Below, piece after piece: positions 16,354-25,536 of a DNA stretch of 64,000 bases. Position 1 is the stretch's first letter. Each line of letters starts with the position of its first letter. The stretch covers positions 667,548-731,547 of the forward strand of contig NZ_JAUFPR010000004.1 of NCBI RefSeq assembly GCF_030409325.1. Direction: 5' to 3'. The notes below the pieces were generated by a model that worked only from the letters and a program-made list of their open reading frames with translations, made no database searches and was not told the DNA's origin. The stretch comes from Mucilaginibacter aquaedulcis. GTDB taxonomy: Bacteria > Bacteroidota > Bacteroidia > Sphingobacteriales > Sphingobacteriaceae. The translations under genes were made by a program, and so were the position numbers.

Positions 16354-16751
16354 GTATAAGATTTAGGGCGGCAAATGTAACGGAATTTCTGAAATGAAAA
16401 AGTGTAATACTGAGATTGAATTCAAAGTAATTGCCAATAATTTTAGTATTTTTGTTTGTGCAGCAGCCCGGGCTTTTTACATAAAGACGGGCTGTTTCTT
16501 TGAAAAACGGAAAACATCAGAAATTGGCCGATTATGGTTTATATGATTGTAAATCAGAAAATTAAAACTTTTTAAAGCTGTTTAAACGACAAAAAACGCG
16601 ATGAAAACGATTAAAAGTGGAAGATTTGATATGATTTTGATCAATTTTTGAGGTGGTTTGCGCTTTTTTGAGGCCAAAAAATGTTAAAATTTTAATTTAA
16701 AAAGTATTAACGGCTATGGTATCTGAGCCGGTAAGTCAACAATAAAATAAA
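16354..16751. other. AT-rich intergenic region between divergent genes
   Basis: Nearly 400 bp lie between the divergent barrel gene and the CMD-family gene. Besides the promoter-like box and hairpin at 16447-16494, it contains only A/T-rich sequence with poly-A and poly-T runs. No ORF with coding character was seen. Confidence 0.5.
16447..16494 (+). promoter_or_regulatory. -7 box followed at once by a GC hairpin: leader or small-RNA candidate
   Basis: TATTTTTG (16447-16454), with TTG 13 nt upstream at 16431, resembles a Bacteroidota promoter. The transcript would begin near 16460 and run straight into a CAGCCCG/CGGGCTG stem (16464-16470 and 16488-16494) followed by TTTCTTT. The next gene is 250 bp away, so this could be an attenuated leader or a short RNA. 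Confidence 0.35.
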
Positions 16752-17096
16752 ATGGGAAAACTAATAGAAGAATTTGATGCCTACCGTTCCAAAATGAATG
16801 ATAGGATCATGGAAACTGCCAACACCAATATCAAACGCTTTTTCGCGCTTGATACCACCAGCTATGCCGAAGGCGCGCTGGATGTTAAAACCAAAGAAAT
16901 GCTTGGCCTGGTTGCCAGCATGGTACTACGCTGCGATGATTGTATCAAATACCACCTGGGCAAGTGCAACGAGGCCGGTGTTAATCATGACGAAATGAAC
17001 GAGGTATTTATGATAGCCAACCTGGTAGGCGGCTCCATCGTAATACCTCACTATCGTCGTGCTGTAGAGTATTGGGACGAGCTGAACGAAGCTTAG
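16752..17096 (+). CDS. Carboxymuconolactone decarboxylase (AhpD-like) family protein
   Basis: A 114-residue all-helical protein. Cys61 and Cys64 with His68 (CDDCIKYHLG) form the CxxC-x3-H redox motif of AhpD-type proteins. The motif suggests thiol-disulfide chemistry, for example in peroxide defence, rather than decarboxylation. MIANLVGGSIVIPHYRRAVEY is a typical C-terminal helix of the family. No peroxiredoxin is adjacent, so the partner is unknown. Confidence 0.85.
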   Translation: MGKLIEEFDAYRSKMNDRIMETANTNIKRFFALDTTSYAEGALDVKTKEMLGLVASMVLRCDDCIKYHLGKCNEAGVNHDEMNEVFMIANLVGGSIVIPHYRRAVEYWDELNEA

Positions 17097-17273
17097 CAAG
17101 TAACGGGTTGTAGAATAAGCAAGTTAAGTTTATCCTCGCAGCAATTTTGAACATTGTGTGAACCACAATTTTGGGGATTGCCATGATTATCAGGAAGCAG
17201 AAGTAAAATCCTTTAATCAAGTAAATCTGTTTAATCCCGGTTCAGGCAGTATGTAAAATTTAATCAACAAACT

Positions 17274-17834
17274 ATGTCTACTCAAAATTTAAAACGCTGT
17301 TCCTGGGCGGGTACCGATCCGCTGTATATCAAATATCATGACGAAGAATGGGGCAAAACCACTCATGATGATAAGGTGCTGTTTGAGTTCCTGGTATTGG
17401 AATCGGCACAGGCTGGTTTAAGCTGGATCACCATTTTGCGCCGCCGGGAGGGCTACCGGAAAGCCTTCGCCAATTTTGATGTGAAAAAGGTTGCGGCTTT
17501 TACTAATGAGGACGTGGAAAGACTGATGCAGGATACTGGTATTATCCGTAACCGATTAAAAATTCTGGCAGCTATTAATAATGCCCAATTGTTTATTAAG
17601 GTTCAAAAGGAGTTTGGGGCGTTTGATAAATACCTGTACAGCTTTATGCCAGATGGCAAACCCATTATTAATCACCCCGAAAGCCTGATACCTGCCAGTA
17701 CCTCAATATCTGATGCTATAAGCAAGGATATGAAAAAGCGTGGTTTTAAGTTTTTCGGTACCACTATTTGCTACGCTTATATGCAAGCTACTGGCATGGT
17801 AAATGATCACCTGGCCAGCTGCGATTTTAAATAA
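17274..17834 (+). CDS. tag: DNA-3-methyladenine glycosylase I
   Basis: A 186-residue base-excision enzyme that removes 3-methyladenine from DNA. The zinc ligands of Tag are present: Cys9 (RCSWAG) and His22 (YHDEEWG) near the N-terminus, and His and Cys in GMVNDHLASC at the C-terminus. The substrate-pocket Glu is in LESAQAGLSW. The length matches E. coli Tag. With the nearby ATL protein, PdeM and PolA, this part of the window is rich in DNA-repair genes, although they are not one operon. A perfect inverted repeat follows the stop. Confidence 0.95.
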   Translation: MSTQNLKRCSWAGTDPLYIKYHDEEWGKTTHDDKVLFEFLVLESAQAGLSWITILRRREGYRKAFANFDVKKVAAFTNEDVERLMQDTGIIRNRLKILAAINNAQLFIKVQKEFGAFDKYLYSFMPDGKPIINHPESLIPASTSISDAISKDMKKRGFKFFGTTICYAYMQATGMVNDHLASCDFK

Positions 17835-17849
17835 CTCAACATTACGAAA

Positions 17850-17888
17850 TTCACTTATTAATTCTGAATAAACGAATTAATAAGTGAA
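17850..17888. repeat. Perfect 15-bp inverted repeat after tag
   Basis: TTCACTTATTAATTC and its exact complement flank a 9-nt loop. It is AT-rich without a T-tract after it, so it is a weak terminator at best. It could equally be a regulator site or a short member of the intergenic hairpin group. Confidence 0.7.
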
Positions 17889-17922
17889 AGCCAATAAATG
17901 ATTTCTTTGTGCCCATAAATAC

Positions 17923-17930
17923 TATTTTTG
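17923..17930 (+). promoter_or_regulatory. TAnnTTTG -7 box for polA
   Basis: TATTTTTG lies 66 nt before the polA ATG, with TTTG 13 nt upstream (17906-17909) as a possible -33 element. Confidence 0.5.
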
Positions 17931-17996
17931 CATAGAACCATTGCGCCCCAAATTCGTGTGATCAGATTTAATGGGCGCAATTAGTGTAAAACATCA

Positions 17997-20804
17997 ATGA
18001 AAAAACTATTTCTTTTGGATGGCATGGCCCTGATATACCGGGCACATTTTGCTTTAAGTAAAAGTCCGCGGTTTACCTCAAACGGACTAAATACATCGGC
18101 TGTAATGGGTTTTACCAATACCCTGCTCGATGTTTTGAAGAAAGAAAAACCAACGCATATGGCCGTAGTATTTGATACCGACGCGCCAACCGAACGCCAT
18201 ACTGATTACGAAGCCTACAAGGCCCATCGCGAGGCTATGCCCGAAGACCTGTCTGCCGCCCTGCCCTATGTAATTAAGGTAATACTGGGCTTCAACATAC
18301 CGGTTATCACATCTGACGGGTACGAGGCCGACGATATTATAGGCACCCTTGCCAAAAAAGCAGAGAAAAAAGGCTACCAGGTTTATTGCATGACTCCCGA
18401 TAAGGATTTTGCACAGCTGGTATCCGAAAATATCCGCATCTACAAACCGGCCCGCATGGGTAACGAAATGGAGATACTGGGCGTTAAGGAAGTACTTGAC
18501 AAATGGGAAATTGAACGCGTAGAGCAGGTAATTGACATATTAGGTTTATGGGGAGATGCTGTTGATAACATCCCCGGCATCCCGGGTATTGGCGAAAAAA
18601 CAGCCAAGGCTCTTATTAAGCAATATGGCTCTATGGAAGAGATCATAGCCCACAGCCATGAACTAAAAGGCAAGCAGCGCGAAAACGTGGAAACCTACGC
18701 CGAGCAAGGTTTGCTCTCAAAAAAACTGGCTACCATTTTATTAAATGTGCCGGTTGAGTTAGACGAGGAAGGCCTGGAGATATGCGCCCCAAGTAAGGAT
18801 CTGCTGGAGCCGCTTTTTGCAGAGCTGGAATTCCGTACCCTGGGTCGTCGTGTTTTTGGCGACGATTTCAGCATTACCGAAATGAAATCAGTTTCGGTAC
18901 AAACTGATTTGTTTGGCGATCCGGTTGCCACCGCCCGCACCACCATGACGGTTGATGTGGAAGACATTCGCGAAGACCTGACCACCGCATCTAAAAATAT
19001 AGATAACGTACCGCACCAATATCATCTGGCCCATACACCGGAAACGCGCGCCGAACTCATCAGCTTGCTATTAAAACAGGAAACCATTTGCTTTGATACC
19101 GAAACTACCGGTACCGATGCCAACCATTGCGAGCTGGTGGGCTTGTCGTTCGCTGTAAAACCGGGCGAGGCCTGGTATGTGCCCGTTCCGGCCAATCAGG
19201 CTGAGGCTAAAAGCATTGTAACGGAGTTTAAACAGGTACTTGAACATGAAGGCATAGGAAAAATAGGCCAGAATATTAAATTTGATATCCTGATATTGAA
19301 ATGGTACGATGTAGAGGTAAAAGGCAGCTTGTTTGATACCATGATGGCCCACTATGTTATTGACCCCGATACCAGGCATGGTATGGATGTATTGTCTGAA
19401 AATTATCTGGGCTACAAACCTGTTTCTATCACTACGCTTATTGGCCCTAAAGGCAAAAACCAGGGTAATATGCGCGATGTGGAAATTGAAAAAATAAAAG
19501 ATTACGCCGCCGAGGATGCTGATATTACCCTTCAGCTTAAAACCGTTTTTGAACCCAAACTAAAACAGGTTGAAAGCGAAAAACTGATCAATGAAATTGA
19601 ACACCCGCTGATATATGTACTGGCAGATATGGAGTACGAGGGTGTAAAAATAGATCACGACACCCTGCGCGAGTTCTCCAAACAACTGGAAACCGATATT
19701 GCCGGGTTTGAAAAAACGGTATATGAAAAAGCGGGCGTAAAATTCAACATCGCATCGCCAAAACAGTTGGGTGAAGTGTTGTTTGAAAAACTAATGCTCG
19801 ACCCAAAAGCTAAAAAAACCAAAACCGGCCAGTACCAAACCGGCGAGGATGTATTATTAGCCCTTGCTGCCAAAAGCGATATTGTAAGGGATATCCTTGA
19901 TTTTCGCCAGCTGCAAAAGCTGAAATCAACTTATGTGGATGCATTGCCTACGATGGTGAATCCTAAAACTGGTCGCGTGCATACCTCCTACAACCAGGCG
20001 GTAGCAGCTACCGGGCGGTTAAGCAGTGTTAACCCTAACCTGCAAAATATCCCCATCCGTACCGAGCGGGGCCGCGAGGTAAGGAAAGCATTTATACCAA
20101 GAAATAATGATCATAGCATTGTATCTGCCGATTATTCGCAGATAGAACTGCGCATTATTGCCGAGATCAGTAAAGATCCTAACATGATGCAGGCCTTTAT
20201 TGATAATCATGATATTCACACCGCTACAGCAGCAAACGTATACGGTATTGCACTTGATGAGGTAACCAGCGATCAGCGCAGGAATGCCAAGGCGGTTAAC
20301 TTTGGTATTATTTACGGACAATCGGCATTTGGGTTATCGCAAAACCTGGGTATTCCACGCAAGGAGGCCGCCGACATCATTGAACAATATTTTGCACAAT
20401 TCCCGGGCATCAAACAATACATGAGCGATACCATGAACTTTGCCCGCGAAAACGGCTATGTTACCACGCTCATGGGCCGCAGGCGTTACCTGCGCGATAT
20501 TAACTCGGCCAATGCTACCGTACGCGGTTTTGCCGAACGAAATGCCATTAACGCCCCTATACAGGGTTCGGCTGCCGATATGATCAAGATTGCCATGATC
20601 AATATTCACCGGGAACTAAAGGCCCAAAAGCTGGATGCCCGCATGACCATGCAGGTACATGACGAGTTGGTGTTTGATGTGCCTAACCATGAAATTGAAC
20701 TGGTAAAACCTATCATTATGCACAACATGAAAACCGCCATTAAAACGGAGGTGCCTATCATGGTAGAGATCGGTACAGGCTTAAACTGGCTGGAAGCACA
20801 TTAA
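17997..20804 (+). CDS. polA: DNA polymerase I
   Basis: A 935-residue full-length family A polymerase for Okazaki fragment processing and repair. The 5'-3' exonuclease/flap domain (1-300) has LFLLDGMALIYRAHF, TPDKDFAQL and the helix-hairpin-helix GIPGIGEKTA. The 3'-5' proofreading domain (from about 345) keeps the metal-binding DTET at about 366. The polymerase domain has motif A SADYSQIELR (near 710), motif B RRNAKAVNFGIIYGQ and motif C VHDELVF (near 886). All three activities look intact. It is a single-gene unit with its own -7 box. Confidence 0.98.
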   Translation: MKKLFLLDGMALIYRAHFALSKSPRFTSNGLNTSAVMGFTNTLLDVLKKEKPTHMAVVFDTDAPTERHTDYEAYKAHREAMPEDLSAALPYVIKVILGFNIPVITSDGYEADDIIGTLAKKAEKKGYQVYCMTPDKDFAQLVSENIRIYKPARMGNEMEILGVKEVLDKWEIERVEQVIDILGLWGDAVDNIPGIPGIGEKTAKALIKQYGSMEEIIAHSHELKGKQRENVETYAEQGLLSKKLATILLNVPVELDEEGLEICAPSKDLLEPLFAELEFRTLGRRVFGDDFSITEMKSVSVQTDLFGDPVATARTTMTVDVEDIREDLTTASKNIDNVPHQYHLAHTPETRAELISLLLKQETICFDTETTGTDANHCELVGLSFAVKPGEAWYVPVPANQAEAKSIVTEFKQVLEHEGIGKIGQNIKFDILILKWYDVEVKGSLFDTMMAHYVIDPDTRHGMDVLSENYLGYKPVSITTLIGPKGKNQGNMRDVEIEKIKDYAAEDADITLQLKTVFEPKLKQVESEKLINEIEHPLIYVLADMEYEGVKIDHDTLREFSKQLETDIAGFEKTVYEKAGVKFNIASPKQLGEVLFEKLMLDPKAKKTKTGQYQTGEDVLLALAAKSDIVRDILDFRQLQKLKSTYVDALPTMVNPKTGRVHTSYNQAVAATGRLSSVNPNLQNIPIRTERGREVRKAFIPRNNDHSIVSADYSQIELRIIAEISKDPNMMQAFIDNHDIHTATAANVYGIALDEVTSDQRRNAKAVNFGIIYGQSAFGLSQNLGIPRKEAADIIEQYFAQFPGIKQYMSDTMNFARENGYVTTLMGRRRYLRDINSANATVRGFAERNAINAPIQGSAADMIKIAMINIHRELKAQKLDARMTMQVHDELVFDVPNHEIELVKPIIMHNMKTAIKTEVPIMVEIGTGLNWLEAH

Positions 20805-20862
20805 TAAAAAATCTTTGCCATTTTTTGGCTAAAGCCTTATTGCCTTATTGCTTGCTCGTGAT

Positions 20863-20882
20863 CCGTTGGCTAAAGCCAACGG
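20863..20882. repeat. Perfect palindrome CCGTTGGC-TAAA-GCCAACGG
   Basis: An 8-bp perfect stem with a TAAA loop. The GGCTAAAGCC core also occurs 40 bp upstream. It looks like a REP-type palindromic unit. Confidence 0.65.
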
Positions 20883-21034
20883 CAATGAACGGACGGAGAG
20901 GTTCAATGATAATACACTGTTGTTATTCATTGCCGTCACATTTATGGGACGGATAAAAAAAGAGTAATTGGGGCCTTAGCCAAATACATTCAGAGAACAT
21001 ACAGGTATCATAGCTTATAAGACGAATAAAAATG

Positions 21035-21156
21035 GTGTCATTTCGAGCGATAGCGAGAAATCGTATATGCCCGACAAATTCGCTTTGGAATAACTTATAA
21101 GACTTCTCTTTCGCACAGCGCTCATTCACGCTCCCAGGCTAACTCGAAATGGCAAC
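21035..21156. repeat. GTCATTTCGAGCGATAGCGAG-type inverted repeat
   Basis: The left arm starts TGTCATTTCGAGCGATAGC and the right arm ends GCTAACTCGAAATGGCA, which is its near complement. The middle is about 85 bp. The repeat is related in style to the GTCATTGCGAG palindromes elsewhere in the window. Confidence 0.65.
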
Positions 21157-21409
21157 TGTTGTTTGTCGCCAACAATATTTCTCCTGCCCTTAATTAGGTG
21201 TTTTTGGCGAAATAATAATCACTCAATGCTGCGAAGCCCTAATCTTATTTTGGCGCATTTTGCTGTTTTCGCTACAAATACTTCAAAGTAAAGCACAAAA
21301 CCTTAATAAGTTTTTTACAATAATCGGCCTAAATTTTAAAAACTATATTAATTATTATCGGTTGCTTATTTAGTATATTGTTTGCTTAAATTGAGCCAAT
21401 AAAACCTAA

Positions 21410-22834
21410 ATGAAAATATTCCATCTGAGTGCCGAATGCTACCCGGTTGCCAAAGTTGGCGGCCTTGCCGACGTTGTAGGGGCCTTGCCAAAATATCAGA
21501 ATCTGGCCGGATTACAGGCGGCGGTTGTGATGCCTTATTACGACCGGAAATTTACCCGCGAAAACGAGTTTGAGGTGGTTTTTAACGCGGCTACACTGTT
21601 AGGCAATAAGAGATATTATTTTGAAATATTAAAGGAGAAAACAAACAAGCTTGGTTTCGAGCTTTTTTTGGTTCATATACCGGGCTTGCTTGACAGGGAA
21701 AATGTTTATAGCTACCCCGACGAAAGGGAGCAGTTCATTGCCTTTCAACTGGCTTTTTTAGACTGGATAAGCTATTCGCAGCAAACGCCGGATATTATTC
21801 ATTGTCATGATCATCATTCTGGTTTGGTGCCCTTTCTGCTTTATCATTCTAAATTATACCGCAGGCTGGCTAATGTGGCTACTGTTTTTACTATCCATAA
21901 CGGACAGTATCATGGTGCCTTTAGCTGGGAATATGTATCGTTGCTGCCTGAGATTGATTTTACGCAGACCGGTTTGCTTGACTGGGCCGGTGGAATAAAT
22001 CCGTTGGCATCGGCAGTAAAATGCTGCTGGAAATATACAACCGTATCTCCTACCTATTTAACTGAACTCACCATTAGCTCAAACGGGCTGGAGTATTTAT
22101 TCTGGGTAGAAAGAGCTAAAGGCTATGGTATCATTAATGGTATTGATACCGAAATATGGAACCCGAAAACAGATGCCATGATAGCCTCCAGTTTTAACGT
22201 AAAAACACTGGCTAAAGGTAAACAAGCTAATAAACAGGTAGTGTGTGAAAGATTTGGCCTCAACCCTGATAAACCCCTGTTTTCATTCATAGGCAGGCTG
22301 GTTGTTGAAAAAGGCGCCGATTTGCTGCCTGAAGCTATTGAACGCAGCCTTATTGAACTGGAGGGCCAGGTTAGCTTTGCCATATTAGGTTCGGGCGATG
22401 AGGAAATGGAGCTTGCCCTGCTGGAGCTTAAAGAAAAATATCCCGGCTTGTGCGATGTTTTTATAGGTTACGACGAAGCGCTTGCACATCAGATATACGC
22501 CGGGGCCGATTTTTTACTGATGCCATCACGGGTAGAGCCTTGCGGCCTTAACCAGCTGTATTCATTAAGATATGGTACCATGCCAATAGTACGCAGCACC
22601 GGCGGCTTAATTGATTCGGTAATTGATTTTGGCGATGAGGGCGGCTATGGAATCCGTTTTAATAATGCCAGTGTTGATGATATATGCTATTCTATTACAC
22701 GAGCTCATGGCCTGTACCAAAACCCGGCACAGCTGCTGGCGTTACGTAAACGCATGATGGCGCTTGATTTTTCCTGGGACCGTTCAGCAAAAGAATATAT
22801 AGACCTATATGAAAGTTTAAATCCTACGATATGA
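21410..22834 (+). CDS. glgA: Glycogen synthase
   Basis: A 474-residue GT5-family glycogen/starch synthase that elongates alpha-1,4-glucan from ADP-glucose. The substrate motif KVGGLADVVGALPK is at residues 15-28. INGIDTEIWNP and the C-terminal GT-B nucleotide-sugar motif (MPSRVEPCGLNQLYSLRYGT, then STGGLIDSV) are present. The stop overlaps the glgC start by 4 nt (ATGA), so the pair is translationally coupled. The intended pathway is glycogen storage; a branching enzyme is not in the window. Confidence 0.95.
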   Translation: MKIFHLSAECYPVAKVGGLADVVGALPKYQNLAGLQAAVVMPYYDRKFTRENEFEVVFNAATLLGNKRYYFEILKEKTNKLGFELFLVHIPGLLDRENVYSYPDEREQFIAFQLAFLDWISYSQQTPDIIHCHDHHSGLVPFLLYHSKLYRRLANVATVFTIHNGQYHGAFSWEYVSLLPEIDFTQTGLLDWAGGINPLASAVKCCWKYTTVSPTYLTELTISSNGLEYLFWVERAKGYGIINGIDTEIWNPKTDAMIASSFNVKTLAKGKQANKQVVCERFGLNPDKPLFSFIGRLVVEKGADLLPEAIERSLIELEGQVSFAILGSGDEEMELALLELKEKYPGLCDVFIGYDEALAHQIYAGADFLLMPSRVEPCGLNQLYSLRYGTMPIVRSTGGLIDSVIDFGDEGGYGIRFNNASVDDICYSITRAHGLYQNPAQLLALRKRMMALDFSWDRSAKEYIDLYESLNPTI

Positions 22835-24093
22835 CATCTAAAGTAATTTCAATTGTACTTGGCGGTGGCCAGGGCAGTCGCTTATCCCCCCTTACTGCAA
22901 CACGCTCTAAACCGGCTGTGCCTATTGCGGGAAAATACCGTTTGGTTGATATCCCTATTTCAAATTGCCTGCACTCGGGTATTACACGTATTTATGTGTT
23001 AACCCAGTTCAATTCGGCATCGTTAAATAAGCATATCAAAAACACCTACCACTTTAGTAGTTTTAGCGATGCCTTTGTGGATATTTTAGCAGCCGAGCAA
23101 ACCCCATCAAACGTAGGCTGGTACCAGGGTACTGCCGATGCGGTAAGGCAAAGTTTGCACCACTTGGCGGTACATGAGTTTGAGTATGTACTTATCCTCT
23201 CGGGCGATCAGTTATACCAGATGGATTTTGAAGACATGATCAACCATCATATGGAGACCGGTGCCGAGATTTCAATAGCCACCATTCCGGTTGATGCCGC
23301 GGACGTACCGGGTTTTGGGATCTTGAAAACTGATGAAAACAGCATGGTTACCGCCTTTATTGAGAAGCCTAAAAAAGACTTTGAAAGCTGGGCATCTGAC
23401 GTTAGCGACGAAATGAAAGCCGAAGGCCGGGTTTACCTTGCCTCTATGGGTATTTACATATTTAACCGTAAGCTTTTATATGAATTGCTGGAAGGTAATG
23501 ATCGTACCGATTTTGGCAAGGAGATCATTCCTCAGTCAATTGAAGAACATAAGGTGGCCAGTTATCAGTACGAAGGTTACTGGACAGATATCGGTACCAT
23601 TCCGTCATTTTTTGAGGCTAACCTTGGTTTAACGGATAATATTCCGAAGTTTAACCTTTTTGGCGAAAATGCCATATACACCCGGGCACGCATGTTACCG
23701 CCTACAAAAATTTCGGGTACATTGCTGGAGCATTCTATAGTGGCCGATGGCTGTATTATTAATGCCAAGCAAATTACACGTTCGTTGATCGGTATCCGTA
23801 CCCGCATAGGCGTAGAGACTGTTATTGAGAATTGTTATGTTATGGGTAGCGACAGTTACCAGACCCTTGAGCAGATAGCCGAGTTGAAGCTCAGCGAATC
23901 GCCAATTATGGGTATAGGTGACCGCTGCGAGATCAGAAACGCTATCATTGATAAGAATACCTATATCGGTAACGATGTGAAAATAAACGTTGGAAAACCC
24001 CTGCCCGACGGCGATTTTGGTACACACACCGTACAGGATGGCATTGTGGTTGTAAAGAAGCGCGCTATTATTCCAAACGGTACTGTTATTTAA
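22831..24093 (+). CDS. glgC: Glucose-1-phosphate adenylyltransferase
   Basis: A 420-residue ADP-glucose pyrophosphorylase, the committed and usually allosterically controlled step of glycogen synthesis. The nucleotidyltransferase signature is LGGGQGSRLSPLTATRSKPA near the start. Catalytic-domain motifs LSGDQLY and FIEKPK follow. From about residue 290 a left-handed beta-helix with hexapeptide-like repeats follows (IIDKNTYIGNDVKIN). It is coupled to glgA by a 4-nt overlap, so synthase and substrate supply are made together. Confidence 0.95.
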   Translation: MTSKVISIVLGGGQGSRLSPLTATRSKPAVPIAGKYRLVDIPISNCLHSGITRIYVLTQFNSASLNKHIKNTYHFSSFSDAFVDILAAEQTPSNVGWYQGTADAVRQSLHHLAVHEFEYVLILSGDQLYQMDFEDMINHHMETGAEISIATIPVDAADVPGFGILKTDENSMVTAFIEKPKKDFESWASDVSDEMKAEGRVYLASMGIYIFNRKLLYELLEGNDRTDFGKEIIPQSIEEHKVASYQYEGYWTDIGTIPSFFEANLGLTDNIPKFNLFGENAIYTRARMLPPTKISGTLLEHSIVADGCIINAKQITRSLIGIRTRIGVETVIENCYVMGSDSYQTLEQIAELKLSESPIMGIGDRCEIRNAIIDKNTYIGNDVKINVGKPLPDGDFGTHTVQDGIVVVKKRAIIPNGTVI

Positions 24094-24169
24094 TGAAAAT
24101 TAATGAAAACTATTCATAGTTAATTTGTTATATAAGTGGACAAACTATTTAAAACTTAAAAGAAAGACT

Positions 24170-24349
24170 ATGAAAAAGGTACTATGTATGGTTGCTTTAG
24201 CAGCAATCTCTTTTGGAAGCGTTTTTGCTTATGGAACGCCGGTAAAAACCGGGCACGGTACAATGCAAACTGATACCACCAAGAAAAAATGGAAACACAA
24301 AAAAATGAAGAAAGATTCGACCAAGAAGGACACCAGTAAAATGAGATAA
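24170..24349 (+). CDS. Small secreted basic peptide (Lys/Asp/Thr-rich)
   Basis: A 59-residue precursor. The start at 24170 gives a signal peptide (MKKVLCMVALAAISFGSVFA) and a mature part of about 39 residues made almost only of Lys, Thr, Asp, His and Met (TDTTKKKWKHKKMKKDSTKK). Similar small DTTKK-rich exported proteins occur in Sphingobacteriaceae, but I know of no function. A strong terminator follows, and the gene is 76 nt after glgC. Confidence 0.6.
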   Translation: MKKVLCMVALAAISFGSVFAYGTPVKTGHGTMQTDTTKKKWKHKKMKKDSTKKDTSKMR

Positions 24350-24363
24350 TGGTCTTTCTTCAA

Positions 24364-24408
24364 AAATAAAGAAGCCCCGTGGTTTGTACCGCGGGGCTTC
24401 TTTATTTT
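24364..24408. terminator. Bidirectional terminator
   Basis: A stem AAATAAAGAAGCCCCG(T)GG / CC(G)CGGGGCTTCTTTATTT around a TTTGTA loop, with A- and T-rich flanks. It lies between the convergent small peptide gene and the MBL hydrolase. Confidence 0.9.
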
Positions 24409-24417
24409 ACAGGCTTT

Positions 24418-25098
24418 TTACAGCTCAAAAGGTTCGCCTATTGCAGGCAGTTTTAAATTAAGGCCTGCCTTAATAAACTTTTCAGCAACCTCATCTTTGT
24501 TAATTTCAATAACCGGGAAGGTATCATAATGCACCCCGATGATGTTTTTACAATTAATGAACGCGCTTGCTTTTATAGCATCATCAGCACCCATGGTGTA
24601 GTTATCGCCCAGCGGTAAATAAGCCCAGTCCAGGTTATCATCGGCCAGGAGTTTCATATCATAGGTAAGCGCGGTATCACCGGCAAAGTATATGTTTTTG
24701 CCTTCGTTGGTGTACAGTACAAAACCCGCAGGGTTGCCACCTGGTGCGCCATCGGGCATGGTGCTGGAGTGTATGGCATTAACCATTTTAACACGGCCAA
24801 ACTCAAAGTTAAAGCCACCGCCGATGTTCATGCCGTGTACATTGTCGATACCTTTGCTGTTAAGCCAGTTGGCAATTTCGGCAATGCATATAACTTTTGC
24901 GCCGCTGTTCTTTTGCACCTCAATAAGGTCGGCAACGTGATCGCCATGGCCGTGCGATATCAGGATGTAATCTGGCTTAAAGCTATTGATGTCAATATGT
25001 TTAGCCAAAGGGTTATGCGTAATAAATGGGTCGAACAGCAGCTTTTTGCCGCCGGTTTCTATTTCAATGGTCGATTGTCCGTAATAGGTAGTTTTCAT
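24418..25098 (-). CDS. Metal-dependent hydrolase of the UPF0173 (MBL-fold) family
   Basis: A 226-residue metallo-beta-lactamase-fold hydrolase. The zinc motif is SHGHGDHVAD, with further ligands in AIHSSTMPDG, FAGDTALTYD and IGVHYDTFPVI. This is the conserved single-domain UPF0173 group (YtkL-like), widespread and of uncertain substrate. The N-terminus MKTTYYGQSTIEIETGGKKL is standard, so the start is secure. The gene is a single minus-strand unit upstream of a strong bidirectional terminator. Confidence 0.88.
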   Translation of the reverse strand: MKTTYYGQSTIEIETGGKKLLFDPFITHNPLAKHIDINSFKPDYILISHGHGDHVADLIEVQKNSGAKVICIAEIANWLNSKGIDNVHGMNIGGGFNFEFGRVKMVNAIHSSTMPDGAPGGNPAGFVLYTNEGKNIYFAGDTALTYDMKLLADDNLDWAYLPLGDNYTMGADDAIKASAFINCKNIIGVHYDTFPVIEINKDEVAEKFIKAGLNLKLPAIGEPFEL

Positions 25099-25217
25099 AT
25101 GGATGTTGGGTTTTGTTGATCCGCATCAAAATTAAACACTTGCAAACCAGTGTTGCAACATATAACCATTGCGTGGCGAAAAAGTTACAAACAACCGTGT
25201 ATACAGCAGTCCTTTTT

Positions 25218-25523
25218 TTATCTGCCAAACATTCCACCCAGATCGCCGAACATATTTTTAGTCATAGCTGCCATTTCGCTTTGACTTACATTTTCGGCTT
25301 GCTCCATAGCTTTATTGATGGCCACTACCATTAGCTCTTCAATTTCTTCCTTATCGGCATCGGCCAAAAATGCGCTGTCAATTTGTACAGATTGTACAAC
25401 CTTATTTCCATTAGCTGTAACGGTGATCTTACCACCCTCGGCCGAGCCTGAAACGGTGATAGCATCTAATCGTTTTTTTACTTCGCCCGCCTTTTGCTGG
25501 GCTTCCATTAATTTATCGAACAT
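25218..25523 (-). CDS. YbaB/EbfC-family nucleoid-associated protein
   Basis: A 101-residue DNA-binding protein of the YbaB/EbfC family. Residues 1-60 hold the helix and beta-sheet core, with GGKITVTANGNKVVQSVQID as the typical strand pair. The C-terminus ends NMFGDLGGMFGR, a Gly/Phe tail common in Bacteroidota members. Dimers bind DNA and help recombination or nucleoid structure. The usual partners dnaX and recR are not adjacent here. It precedes a serine hydrolase gene across hairpin E. Confidence 0.88.
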   Translation of the reverse strand: MFDKLMEAQQKAGEVKKRLDAITVSGSAEGGKITVTANGNKVVQSVQIDSAFLADADKEEIEELMVVAINKAMEQAENVSQSEMAAMTKNMFGDLGGMFGR

Positions 25524-25536
25524 GGTGTTTAGTTTA

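Larger units (their letters stand above)
20805..21409. other. 600-bp gap after polA holding palindromic repeats
   Basis: No gene was seen. The gap contains GGCTAAAGCC words (20827-20836), the perfect palindrome at 20863-20882, a CATTGCCGTCAC word complementary in part to GGCAATGAACGG, and the 21035-21156 inverted repeat. From 21180 on it is AT-rich sequence leading to glgA. CTTATAAGAC occurs twice (21014 and 21094). Confidence 0.6.

Noticed and set aside
17850-17888. Strong intrinsic terminator of tag
   Set aside because: The stem is perfect but AT-rich and lacks a T-tract; reported only as an inverted repeat.
20923-21129. 68-residue minus-strand ORF after polA
   Set aside because: Lies entirely in palindromic repeats with no coding character.
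25113-25334. 73-residue plus-strand ORF between the MBL gene and ybaB
   Set aside because: Overlaps ybaB antisense by over 100 bp; no recognisable protein.
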